Assembly (NCBI GenBank): GCA_032164245.1
Contig: JAVMKO010000001.1
Coordinates: 287,625,041-287,689,040 of the forward strand
Direction of reading: 5' to 3'
Source: Sternotherus odoratus
Lineage: Eukaryota; Chordata; Testudines; Kinosternidae
DNA: 64,000 nt
In this document: in pieces, positions 1-9,869 of the stretch
Position numbering within the stretch: position 1 is the stretch's first letter
How the letters are laid out: each line of letters opens with the position of its first letter
The notes under the pieces: generated by a model
What the model was told of the DNA's origin: nothing
Database searches by the model: none
Seen by the model: only the letters and a program-made list of their open reading frames with translations
Made by a program: the position numbers and the translations under genes

Positions 1-249
1 GGTGTGTCAGATATTAGACCTAACTGGTGGACAAAAGAATGAGGGCATGGGCTATTCCAGCTACCATTCCCTGGGTCGGTCCTTAAAGAAGGGCACTGAA
101 GGGAAAAAAGAACAGGCAGAGGCTACTGGAGAGAGCTTCACTATCATGGCTGCCACCCTCACCACCTCCTGGGACCTCTAGGGTTCCACCTCCTGGGACT
201 CCAGATCTTCACCCTAATTTTGAGATCTCCTGACCAGATTGGACCAGTG

Positions 250-455
250 AAAGAGACCCAGATGAGCACCACAGAGTTAAAAACCTGGGTACAATTCCCA
301 GCTCCGCCATCTTGGGCAAGTCTCTTTGTGCCTCAGTTCCCCATCTACAAAAAGGGAATAATACTAATAATAATCATCCCCAGGGTGTAGTGAAAATCAA
401 TACAACAAAAGATTGTGAGGTGTTCAGATGCTATGGTAATGGGGGCCACATCAGT
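250..455 (+). mobile_element. MIR SINE remnant
   Basis: The stretch contains the MIR body signature in order: ACCTGGGTACAATTCC-like sequence, then CTTGGGCAAGTCTCTTTGTG, CCTCAGTTCCCCATCT, a purine-rich AAAGGGAATAATAC and a degenerate 3' part. This matches the tRNA-derived MIR/CORE SINE on the + strand, well decayed, as expected of an old family. Confidence 0.7.
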
Positions 456-470
456 TCCTTAGATAAGAAA

Positions 471-2040
471 ATAATCTGTTTACATCTGGATGGTATCATT
501 TTAGTATCTTTGGTTGGACAAGACAAATTAAATGAGGGGTCAGGTGGAGCAAGAACGGCAGTGACTCGACCCTTATGATAATCTAACCCTTTAAATCAGT
601 AATTTTACTGAATCACTGAATCTCTTATTCCACATAGGATAATTGGTGGGGGAAGGAAAGATGCTTCAGAGCAGAGTCTTCTGCTCTCCGTTCGTTCCTT
701 CTTTCCACCACTTAACCCATTGCCTTAGGCCTTGTCTGATCTTGCAAGCTGTGAAGGGCTGAACCTGATGTGTTCACGGAGGGTGGGTATGTGAAAGACA
801 AACCAAAGATGCTGCAGAGCGTGTTAATGGTGATTTAGCGAAGGACACTTGTTCTCTATTGGTTTAAGATTGGATTGAGTCTATGGCACAGCATGGCATA
901 GGGGCTACTTTGCTTCTGGAGCCTGTACCCTTTGAGATGAGAGAGAAAACTATGCTCATTAAAGGTATCATTGCCCTTCTTGTAAATATTACCAACCTGA
1001 GCCCTGGTGCTTCAATAAATTTGAAATTGCCCAGCCTAAATTCTCCCTGCTGTAGCAATTGGATACTGTATTCTTCCCCACTTTCCGCTGTAAAATCTTT
1101 GTTCGTGTTTCGGTGCACGATTAAACAGCTGCTGTGTTCTGCCTCTCCGGCAGCTGCATTTCAGTGGGGAGGGGGTGATTTTGGTGTGTCTGATTTGTGG
1201 TTGAAGTTTTCTACATAAGTACAAGAGATTGTCATAACCCATGGCCACGTCACGGCCATGATTTTTTGCTACACTGTACCACACAGCCATTTGGGATTTC
1301 AGTCACAGCAGGATAGAATCCCCTACCACTTGAACAAAAGGACAGCCTCCATTAACTAATACAACGAGGGCCCCACACGGACTCCCCAATGTTTTTGCTG
1401 ATATTACAGACTAACTTGGCTACCCCTCTGAAACCTGTCTCCATTAACTGTTAACCTTAACACAGAGGTGAGCAGTTCTGATTTCCTCCAGTAGAGGGCC
1501 GTGGCATGCATGTACACTAGCCAGTTTCTGAAGTAAATACTGTATTATGTCAGTATTTGCTATTAGCCTAGAGTGCAGTAGGGAGAGAAGAGAACTTGGC
1601 ACTTTTTTCAGGACTCAACTACATCATCAGCGCTTGTTGTATTTTGCAACGTTGAAATTTCTCCAGCCGGCACAGAGGTCTATTTTAATCCCTTTTATTT
1701 CTTCACTAAAAGCCTGCAACAATAGTAACCTCCAACAGCCTGGGGCCAAAAAATGAGCATCTCAAAGCTGACCCCTGAAAGAGGGCCTCCTGCAGTTTTA
1801 AATGTAGTGTCTTAACACTATATTCTAGACCCAATTTTAAACTAGCCTTTCCTTGACACTAACAAGGGTGGAATTGAGAGGGATACACAGTAAACATCTT
1901 GGCATGGGAGGTCATTTTTAGAAACAGGCCTGAGCAATAATAGGAAATCCTACAGCAAAAGAAAACTGTATTCATGCATGCGCACACATTCAAACGTACA
2001 CATGTGCACCTCCCCAAAGGCCTCCCTGTTATACAATGGT
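471..2040. other. Unassigned AT-rich flank
   Basis: I see no conserved exon, RNA gene or recognisable repeat here. Open frames are short, overlap on both strands and have no family resemblance. Confidence 0.5.
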
Positions 2041-2046
2041 TATCTT

Positions 2047-2091
2047 TCTCATTCTCTCTCTCTCACACACACACACAGACACCCTTTCTCT

Positions 2092-2126
<35 letters not shown>

Positions 2127-2172
2127 TCCCTCCCTCCCTCCCTTCTTTCCTCCTCCCCCCTCCCTCCCTGCC
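2047..2172. repeat. (CT)n/(CA)n/(CCCT)n compound microsatellite
   Basis: Alternating TC runs, two CA runs and a CCCT/CCTCC tract form a nearly pure polypyrimidine + strand broken only by the CA blocks. Several overlapping open frames of SHTHT/LSLSL composition arise from it and are not genes. Confidence 0.95.
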
Positions 2173-5100
2173 AAAAGTCAGGCAGGCTCTCGCTCTCTCA
2201 CAAACATGTCTCCCCATCACAAGAGCTGTCTCTCTCCAATTTGATGAAGAAAGTGTGTCCATATCCCATGTTCAGAGAATCCCCAGTTCATTTCAATGCG
2301 TTAACATTTTAAAGTGTATTTCACTTTTTCCTTAGCCTCTGCCCCTCTGCCCATAGAAAGGCTGGAATTCCATTGGAGATTAACCTCTAGGGAAGATTTT
2401 GTCCCTAGCTCACACTTCCTCAAATTACCTTCCTACCGGTTTGCAAAGCAACCCGATGACAATGTATCCCCCTCCTCCACCCTTATCCCTCACATCTGCC
2501 ACCACAGGAAGGCAACTTTTTGCCTTAAGCTTCAAGTCTTCTGATTAATGGATTTTTCCACCTTGAGCTACAGTTTGTGGGTAACAAGAAGATCTTATTA
2601 AAATGAAATCAGGTAGCAAAAGGGCTGTCAGATCAGTAAAACTAGAATCATATTCAGTATCCTGTCCTTCCTTCCCAGCATTCCTTCCTGCCCTCTAAAA
2701 GAATGGGAAAAAAACAAAACAAACAAACCAAAGATCAATACCAGCACTAGCAGTGCAGACTTTTATATATAGGAAATTAATCGTTACCACTAAAGACACA
2801 GTCTCTCTTTTAATGAACAGGCTGCTGCAATATCATTGCAACAACTAGCAACCCACTTGTTCTATTACAACAGGTTGAGCCAGTGCATGTTCCCCTGTGC
2901 CATAGTTAAAAAAAATAAATCAAATGCCTAAACCTGAGGCTCCTTCATTTCAGATGCAGAGATCTACCCTAGCACAGGCTTTTTGCTTTAGCTTTCCTTG
3001 CTAAGGAAAGCTAGTGATGGCTTATTTACCTCCCTACCTGTCTTTGAACTATGTGGATTTTATTTGAATAAATTAAATCAGCTGTTTCAAGTGATGCCTT
3101 TACCCTCCTGAGTCTGGATCTAATTCTTAAATTAATTTTTGCTTAATAGCCGTATTTTAAGTTTTCAGCCAAATATCTACAGTCTGCAGGATGAATTTCT
3201 ATTAAAGGACTTGGAAGAAAAGGGAGCCTATGGGTAAGCAGAAACATCATAATGTCTGGATAGTGCTCCTATTTTGTAGCTTTTATAAGTTATCTGTAAT
3301 AGAATGAGAGGAAAATGATAGGTTGCTTGAATAGAGAAATTTGGTTTGGTCTGTAAATATTGGGTCGGATCCTGGGCTTTATTGGTGTAGCTCCATTGAT
3401 ATTAATTATGTTTATTTTTCATCTCGCCTATGATAGCCTGAACATAGAAGATATTTATGTTGCTTTTTGTAAACTTAAAGGGACAGATTCTGATTTCAGT
3501 GTATGTTCCAGAGTGACTTTAATGGAGTTATGCTGGATACACACCAGCGCCGCTGGTTTAAGAATTTGGCCTTCATACTTATTTCAAAAGAAATCTAGTA
3601 AGTGTCAATCGCGACTGGTTTGTTCAACAAACTGCAGCAGAAACTAAAAATGTTTTTGCACAAAGATGGCTGAGTGCCTTCCAGGCAGGTTGTCAGCAGC
3701 AGCAAAACTTCAATCCTCAGCCGGTGTAAATTGGCCTACCTCTGTTGAGGTTGATGGTGCTTTGCGAACTTTTATATCTACTGAGAATTTGGCCCTTGGC
3801 ATGGAAGTTACAGAGCAGATTTTTTTATTGTATCCTTTTGGGAACAACATTTTGTCAGGAGATAAAAGAGAATGCTTTGCTTTTAAAAATTATGTGGAAA
3901 ATCAATGCAATTCTTCAGAATTTACCTGGGTTAATGTCTTTCTTTTCTTCTGTAAATTCTAGAAAGCTTTAAAGAAGATCTCTGTACCAAGCCTTTGGAA
4001 CATAACATGATGTAAATGTGGCATACTTTTAGATCAAGCCTAAGTTATTCTATGTATCTTAGCTTTTTTTCTGTAGCACCCATTCCCATAGAATCCAAGC
4101 ACGTATTGTTTCAGAACCTTTGCACATTGAGATGTGCCGATTATAAGAAACATTGCCCCTGGTCTAGGGTTGCCCAGTGTCTGGTTTTCAACCTCATTTG
4201 TCACAGCTGTTATTAAATCATCGGCAGAAGTACTCACTTGTTTGAATCCCATCAATGTCCTCAGCAGTGTTCAAGACACAGACACAGATAGGATCCCTGG
4301 CTTAGGAGCCATAAGGGCCCCATTCTGTAAATGCAGTGCAACATTTGCTATTGTCAGCAGCTGTCTAGGCTCCTCATGGTGGCAAGCGCTATGTTCCGTA
4401 GTGTTTGCAGAACTGGGCCCAAAATTAAGATCCAAGTGCCTCACTGAAATCTCTATTATTCTGAGGTAAATCTGAGATAACTGTTCAAGTCAAGGGACTT
4501 ACTCCAGATTTTACCCACGTAAATGAGAACAGAATTTGGTCCTAAATTAATTATTATTATTTATTATTATTTCTGCATAAAAAAACCCACCATATACCGT
4601 GACTAGTGTCATTTTTATCTCACTTTGTAATGCCTCAAATCCCATAATCTAATTGTTACACAGCCTTGCTCAGGAGAATGGCTCAAATATTAGCTTAAGG
4701 TTGTAATAACAATTAGCACTGCAGAAGGTTAAGCTATCTGGGTAAATCACAGGGTTTACTTACCCAAAGGGGGCACCTTTTAATTTTATGTTGGAAAATT
4801 TTGAATTGTATTAATTTCCTTCCCTGGAGATATCTTTTGCATATTCATATATCATGGGCTTTTATGCTATATTTGTATTTTAAGATGTGGACAAACGTAT
4901 GTTAAACACAAGTCCACTGGGCTCCAGAAAAATGATCATTGGGAATCAAGCATTTAGCGAGGTAGGAGGTAGTACCAAATAACGCTGAGAAATATTTGAA
5001 TTGCTGGAGCTGGTGGACTAAGCATAGAGCTTAGCGAGGGACTAAGGATCTGAGTCCAATGCCTGCCAACTGGGGGTAATAGTTTACTCCTGTGCAAAGT

Positions 5101-5180
5101 GACTGTCATATACTCCCATCATTGTAAGTGAAGGGATGTGGTGCCATTATACACTCATTTTGCACAGGTGCAAATTACTA
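2173..5180. other. Unassigned AT-rich DNA with scattered old repeat fragments
   Basis: No gene was recognised. Two segments (about 3505-3575 and 4478-4545) carry degenerate 'ground state' sauropsid repeat text of the type GTAACTCC/ATTTACACC, best read as fragments of an ancient interspersed family. A short (ATT)n run lies at 4547-4572. The remainder shows nothing I can support. Confidence 0.4.
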
Positions 5181-5189
5181 CACAAGGAG

Positions 5190-5270
5190 CTGGGCAACAG
5201 ACAATCAGATGCATGGTATTCTAATCCTGACAGTGCCACAGATTTGCTTGTGACCTTGGGAAAGTAACTT
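5190..5270 (+). mobile_element. MIR SINE 5' portion, joined to unrelated sequence
   Basis: TTGTGACCTTGGGAAAGTAA followed by CTTA is the MIR core. At 5271 the similarity stops and GACTGAAATTTTCAAA follows. MIR 3' body resumes near 5497 (CTCTGTGCTTCAGT, then GTAAAATGGGGATAA) and runs to about 5610. The intervening 225 bases are an insertion or an alternative family body; the same junction occurs near 23852. Confidence 0.6.
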
Positions 5271-5496
5271 AGACTGAAATTTTCAAATATTGCCACCCCA
5301 GTTAGGTATGTAGGACCTACTTCTCATTTACACTAACACTACCTTACACTGTAATGGGGCTCTGGAGTGCTCATAAGTATAAGTTTAGCCCACTTTAGGG
5401 CTCCTTTATGCTGCCAGGGTGAAATAAAAAGTCAGTGAAAATCAGGCCTGTAAATTCATATTTTAGGCTCCCAGTTTTGAAGATATTTCTCATAAC

Positions 5497-5612
5497 GGCT
5501 CTGTGCTTCAGTCTGTGTAGCTGTAAAATGGGGATAACTGATACTGATACCTCGCCGGGTGGTTAGTGAGATGAATTAAATAATGTTTGCACTGTGGTCT
5601 GAAAATGTAAAA
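5497..5612 (+). mobile_element. MIR SINE 3' portion
   Basis: CTGTGCTTCAGT, GTAAAATGGGGATAACTGAT, a GGTGGTTAGTGAGATGAATT-like segment and AAATAATGTTTGC follow the MIR 3' body in order. It continues the piece at 5190-5270. Confidence 0.6.
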
Positions 5613-5628
5613 TGGGTTATAACACCTC

Positions 5629-5791
5629 CAGGGCCGGCTCTAACTTTTTGGTCACTCCCAAGCAAAAAAAAAAAAAAAAAGGTGGGGGGACGGGCTGGAA
5701 TATGCCGCTCCAAGATTGGCCAGAATGCCGCCCCTTAAAACATGCCGCCCTAAGCACATGCTTCCTCGGCTGGTGCCTGGAGCAGGCCCTG
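5629..5791. mobile_element. 163-bp hAT-type MITE with perfect 8-bp TSD
   Basis: The terminal inverted repeats are CAGGGCCGGCTC at the left and, read from the other end, CAGGGCCTGCTC at the right. Direct repeats AACACCTC flank it at 5621-5628 and 5792-5799. The 8-bp TSD fits the hAT superfamily. An A17 tract and GC-rich sequence lie inside. It has no coding capacity and would depend on a transposase elsewhere. Confidence 0.85.
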
Positions 5792-6345
5792 AACACCTCC
5801 CTGTCTGGTAATGTGGGACTGATCCTGCTGCCCTTACTCACAATGCACAGCAGCTCACTCTTCAGCGTGAGAAGAAAGGTGTTTCATAGTGCTCAGGTAC
5901 AACAGTGAGGAGATCAGCCTAAGCACCTGAACAGAATGGGACACCAGTGTGAGTGGCAGAGTTGGGCCCCGCATTAGTAGTAGTATAATTTATAAGGCAG
6001 CGAGGGCCTTTCGGACCTGGCACAATGGAATAAATAATATGTATATTACAGAATAGACCCTGATCCTGCAAATGATAGTGCTGGGGCAGACTTCAATGCC
6101 CATGCAGCAGCCACCTGCCCTCTTACAATTGCAGTGTCAGGGCCTAACAGGCAGCATGGGCCAATTAAAGCTTGAGCCAAAAGGAAAAGAGACCAAACAC
6201 AAATCTGTTCTCACCCATCCCCATTTAATCATCCCTTAAACTAAAAATGAAAGCAATGCAATTAAAATTCAAACCCTGCTCTTGCAAACCCTTCTACATA
6301 TGACTAGTCCTAATATAATAAGTCCCAAGGGCCTCAGTGATACAC

Positions 6346-6604
6346 CTCCACTGCAAATGAAGGTGTGATTGTAGCACGGGTAAGTATATCTGTGCTAGTT
6401 TTAATCCAGCTAGCAAGGGTAGCGGTAGTGTGGCAGAACAGGCTAACAGCCAGAGTATAAACCCACTAGGGCACGTGGGTACATACTCTGGTTACTAGTC
6501 CATGACACCTTGTCTACACTGCTATTCTTACCTGTGCAAGCTAGATTAAAGCTTGCATGCATAAACCTACCCATGGAACAATCACACCTTCAGTTACAGT
6601 ATAG
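6346..6604. mobile_element. Fold-back (fully palindromic) element, about 255 bp
   Basis: The left half begins near AAGGTGTGATTGT (6360) and the right half ends with its complement ACAATCACACCTT (6578-6591). The similarity continues inward through TTTAATCCAGCTAGC versus GCAAGCTAGATTAAA to an inner hairpin, CAGAGTATAAACCCAC and GTGGGTACATACTCTG (6451-6490). The whole segment is one imperfect palindrome, typical of full-palindrome MITEs. The family name is not known to me, and TSDs are not clear. Confidence 0.65.
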
Positions 6605-6883
6605 ACAGACCCAGTAGAACTATTCATGTGATTGAGTGTCTGCAAGATCAGCCGCTCATTTTATTTGGCATTTTTCACACCCTCCGTATTCTAAAAATCT
6701 GTCATTGATTTCAGTGTGGACATTGGGCTACATAGCCCATTGCAGGATCAGGTCACTGAAGTACAAACATTTCTCCAGGTAGTCTTGCAATTACTCGGAT
6801 TTCAATGGGTGTATAACCCTATAATAAGTAAGTAGCCAATGTCAGATAGTAAAGTCACATTTTACTCTGCAATGAAGCTATCT

Positions 6884-6985
6884 CAGGTTGGCTGGCCCCT
6901 TAAGGAGAGTTGGGCATAGCCCCACCTGTGACTAATCAGCTGCCTCAGAGTTGATACTGTGAGGCCAGGGATCTGCTGATAATTT
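6884..6985. repeat. Possible interspersed-repeat fragment (LTR-like text)
   Basis: GGCTGGCCCCTTAAGGAGAG followed by CCCACCTGTGAC also appears, with changes, at 58388-58420 (ACTGGCCCCTTTAAGGGGAG, then CCTACCTGTGACAGG). Two copies of the same order of motifs suggest a dispersed repeat, possibly an LTR. The class is a guess. Confidence 0.35.
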
Positions 6986-7662
6986 GAGGATCACCTTGGT
7001 GCATAATCCAGTGTGTTAGCCCACTGGTTTAAAGAGGGCCTGGCTGATCTCATTTACACTGATTTGTATCAGGAGTAAAGTCAATTGATGTGAGATCAGG
7101 CCCTGTACATCACTAAAAAGAAAACTAACAAACCTCAGTCCACCTAAATTCCTGATTTAATGGTTTGAAGAGCAATAGATGAAACAGTGAGTTTAAAATC
7201 CTATTTGATGTTCTGTTTACTTGTTCTCTTAATGCTTGTTTATGAATGTTGTCTGCAGTGCTAGACTCAGCCTTAAAAGGGAGAGAATAAAAGTTTTCAT
7301 AGTATAAGGTCGCTCATTGCATTTTGAAATAGATGGCATTGGTTGCATTATTATTTGGATTGGTAGGCTATCTACAAACACCCATCCCATGCAATATGTG
7401 CATTTATAAAATAAGGAGCACACCTAATATATTATTCAGTACAGTGTAAAACATGCAGAGATGATACTGTAGCATTCAGAATAATGTTTATTCTGTATTT
7501 TCCAGAAACATGATGCATCCTCAATATCCCGAGCATAGTTATGAGTCTTTTCTTCCTTCTCTTTAGATATCACCAACTGGCAATGTTGCTCTTGCAAAGC
7601 AGAGGTTCAGTTGTCACCCCTATTGACATAAGTGTAGCCATTGATTTCTAAAGGGTACTCGT

Positions 7663-7831
7663 GAATGTAAGGAATCAGAGAGATGGCCGTGTTAGTCTGG
7701 AATTGCAGAAGTGACAAAAAGTCCCGTGGCACAACTAAAGGAATGTATTAGCCCACGAAAGCTTATGCTTCAATACTTTAGTTAGTCTTTAAGGTGCCAC
7801 AGGACTCTTTGCCACTTCATGAATATAAGGA
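7663..7831. mobile_element. Fold-back retroposon copy with 11-bp TSD
   Basis: The left part (about 7674-7734, GCCGTGTTAGTCTGG then AAGTCCCGTGGCAC) matches the start of the repeat at 47654-47783. The right part (about 7743-7818) is the same repeat inverted (CCCACGAAAGCTTATGCTTC, then GGTGCCACAGGACTCTTTGCC). Direct repeats GAATGTAAGGA (7663-7673) and GAATATAAGGA (7821-7831) bound it. A variable-length TSD with an inverted half fits target-primed integration with twin priming. The family is a common turtle/crocodilian interspersed repeat whose class I am not sure of. Confidence 0.6.
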
Positions 7832-8589
7832 TTTGCATGATCAGATTCTTCTATTTTTGACTTTCAAGAGATTGCAGGAAACTTACTTATGTGGGCTAGC
7901 ATTCAAACTAGCCTTATTTTACCTAAAAGTATATTAAGGTCCTTTCAAAACTCCACTGGGTTACACTTCTAGAGGAAGAATGTCTCCTCATGAAAACTCG
8001 GATATTAATCCATTTTAAATCTGATCCAGCAAATGCCTACTTCGGTGACTAATTTCAATTTGATGTTCACATGAATATGGACAGAGGTGAGTAAAGATTG
8101 GCAGGGTTGGACTCAGTTCTTTCTGTGATAGTGTAATGATAAAGGACTTTCTTCAACTTCAGGCAATCCTATTGACTTCCCTGTTTGCTTCAAATTACAA
8201 TGAGTGACCTTGCACACTGGAAAATATTATTCTTCCTCATTTAGACTGAGCCCGCCGGCCCAGAAAAGATGCTACCATTTATGCTGGTATACAACTGGAA
8301 TAAAATCACTGACTTTGTCAGACCTACTGCAGCGTAACTGAGAGCTGAATTTGGCCTGTTATCTATAAATTTCATTGAAGCATAAGTCAAGGAGGAGTAT
8401 GTCTTCAAGCAGTGTTTTAACTCCATAGGGTGGTTTGAATGTCCTTCAGCCCTGGTTTAAGGTTTATATACACAGGAATATGTATCTAATGTCCTTGAGT
8501 TTGTATCAGGTCTTTTATATCTATCTGGTTTAGGTTCTTATGGACCTCATTACTATAGCACATAGGCGCCTCACAATCTTTTACACTAA

Positions 8590-8752
8590 GGAAGTGCTAT
8601 TATCCCTCTTGTACAGGTAGGGAACCGAGGCACAGGGCAACTCAGTGGTTTGGCCAAGGTCACACAGGAAGTTTGTGGCAGAGCTGAGAACTGAATCTGA
8701 ATCTCCAGAGTCCCAGGCTAGCACCCTAAGAGCTGGACCATCCAGACTCGGG
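8590..8752 (-). mobile_element. MIR SINE, reverse orientation
   Basis: TTATCCCTCTTGTACAGGTA, GAACCGAGGCACAGGG, TTGGCCAAGGTCACACAGGA, GGCAGAGCTGAGAACTGAA and CCAGGCTAGCACCCTAAGAG are the reverse-complement MIR body in order. It is a relatively well preserved copy. Confidence 0.75.
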
Positions 8753-8775
8753 ACCAGTGTAACTTAGGAGCAGAA

Positions 8776-8880
8776 GTTAGCCTGGTGCCTGTTTCCTCTG
8801 TAAAATGGAAATCATAATATCTACCTAAAATGGGGTATTTTGAAGATAAATTGCTTAATATTAATAATGTGCATTGGAAA
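8776..8880 (+). mobile_element. MIR SINE 3' fragment
   Basis: TGTTTCCTCTGTAAAATGGA followed by AATCATAATATCTACCT is the MIR 3' body on the + strand. It lies directly after the reverse copy, so two MIRs sit tail to tail or one was rearranged. Confidence 0.5.
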
Positions 8881-9029
8881 TGTCAAGAATGCTACATTTT
8901 TATGGGTCGTAGTATTTATTAATGACACACAAGATATATATTTCAGCTTATTCTTCCTTATCAATATTGGATTTTCTCAGGAAACTAAAATAACCTATCT
9001 GGAGAACACACAGGAGGCATATATCAGAA

Positions 9030-9104
9030 ATGCAGGGCTAGAAGGGACCTGGAGAGGCCATCTAGTCCAGCCCCCTGGGCAGAAGCAGGACCAATGCATA
9101 CATT
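9030..9104 (-). mobile_element. CR1 LINE 3' end fragment
   Basis: GCTAGAAGGGACCTGGAGAG, CCATCTAGTCCAGCCCCCTG and GCAGAAGCAGGACCAATGCA are the reverse complement of the CR1 3'UTR. It is truncated where the hAT-like element at 9109 begins. Confidence 0.75.
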
Positions 9105-9108
9105 AAAA

Positions 9109-9442
9109 CATGGCTTCTCAACCTTTTTCTTTCTGAGGCCCCTCCAACATGCTATAAAAACTCCACCGCCCAGCAGTGCCAAAACAGCTGTGTTTTCTGC
9201 ATATAAAAGCCAGGGCAGGCATTAGGGGACAAGCAAGGCAATTCCCTGGGGCCCCATTTCACAGGGCGCATCAGGAAGCTAAGTTGCTCAGCTTTAGCCC
9301 CAGGTGTGGGGGTTTCAGGCCCTGGGCTGGAATCCTGCACAGTGGGCTTTGGCTTTCTGCCCTGTGCCCTAGCAAGTCTAACATCAACCATGCTTCACAG
9401 ACCCCCTGAAATCTGCTCGCGGCCCCTAGTTGAGAACCACTG
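9109..9442. mobile_element. Charlie-like non-autonomous hAT element
   Basis: The left end CATGGCTTCTCAACC and the right end AGTTGAGAACCACTG are inverted copies of the widespread hAT-Charlie terminus CAGTGGTTCTCAACC. The 334-bp interior has no recognisable transposase. An 8-bp TSD is not obvious, so the copy is probably old. Confidence 0.7.
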
Positions 9443-9639
9443 CACTGTATTAGAAGATGCTATTTAAGGGGAAGAGCCAAGGATCTGCCTATTACCTTCT
9501 CCCCTGTGCAGGATGGGGAGTAGTAACTCAGTGGCATGACTCTTCCTCCTTCCCCTGCTGGCACTGGTGATGAAGGTAGCCCATGCAGCAGGAGTTTCTG
9601 ATGCCCTTTACTCCCTTGAGTGAGTATTCAGCCAGGCTC

Positions 9640-9755
9640 AGGACTGAGCCCAGAGAGATTAGCAAGTGATGCAAGAAGTGTGTGTCAGTGTCAGTAATTG
9701 AATCCAGATCTTCTCAGGCCTACCCCAGTGCCGTAACCACACGTCTTTCCTCTCT
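9640..9755 (-). mobile_element. Degenerate MIR fragment
   Basis: TAATTGAATCCAGATCTTCT and CCCAGTGCCGTAACCACACG resemble the reverse-complement 5' portion of MIR. Weak, with a further possible 3' piece near 9815-9860. Confidence 0.35.
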
Positions 9756-9869
9756 TCAGTCAGATAAGGATGTGCTTGCTTTGTCACCTCAGAGGTCATT
9801 AGTAAGTTCTTGTTTGTTAAAGCACTGTGAGATGCTAGGCTGAAAGATGTTTGTCATAGAGGTGTGAAG

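Noticed and set aside
1974..2335. Open frames of 88-112 codons
   Set aside because: They translate a CT/CA microsatellite into Ser-Leu and His-Thr repeats in three frames at once.
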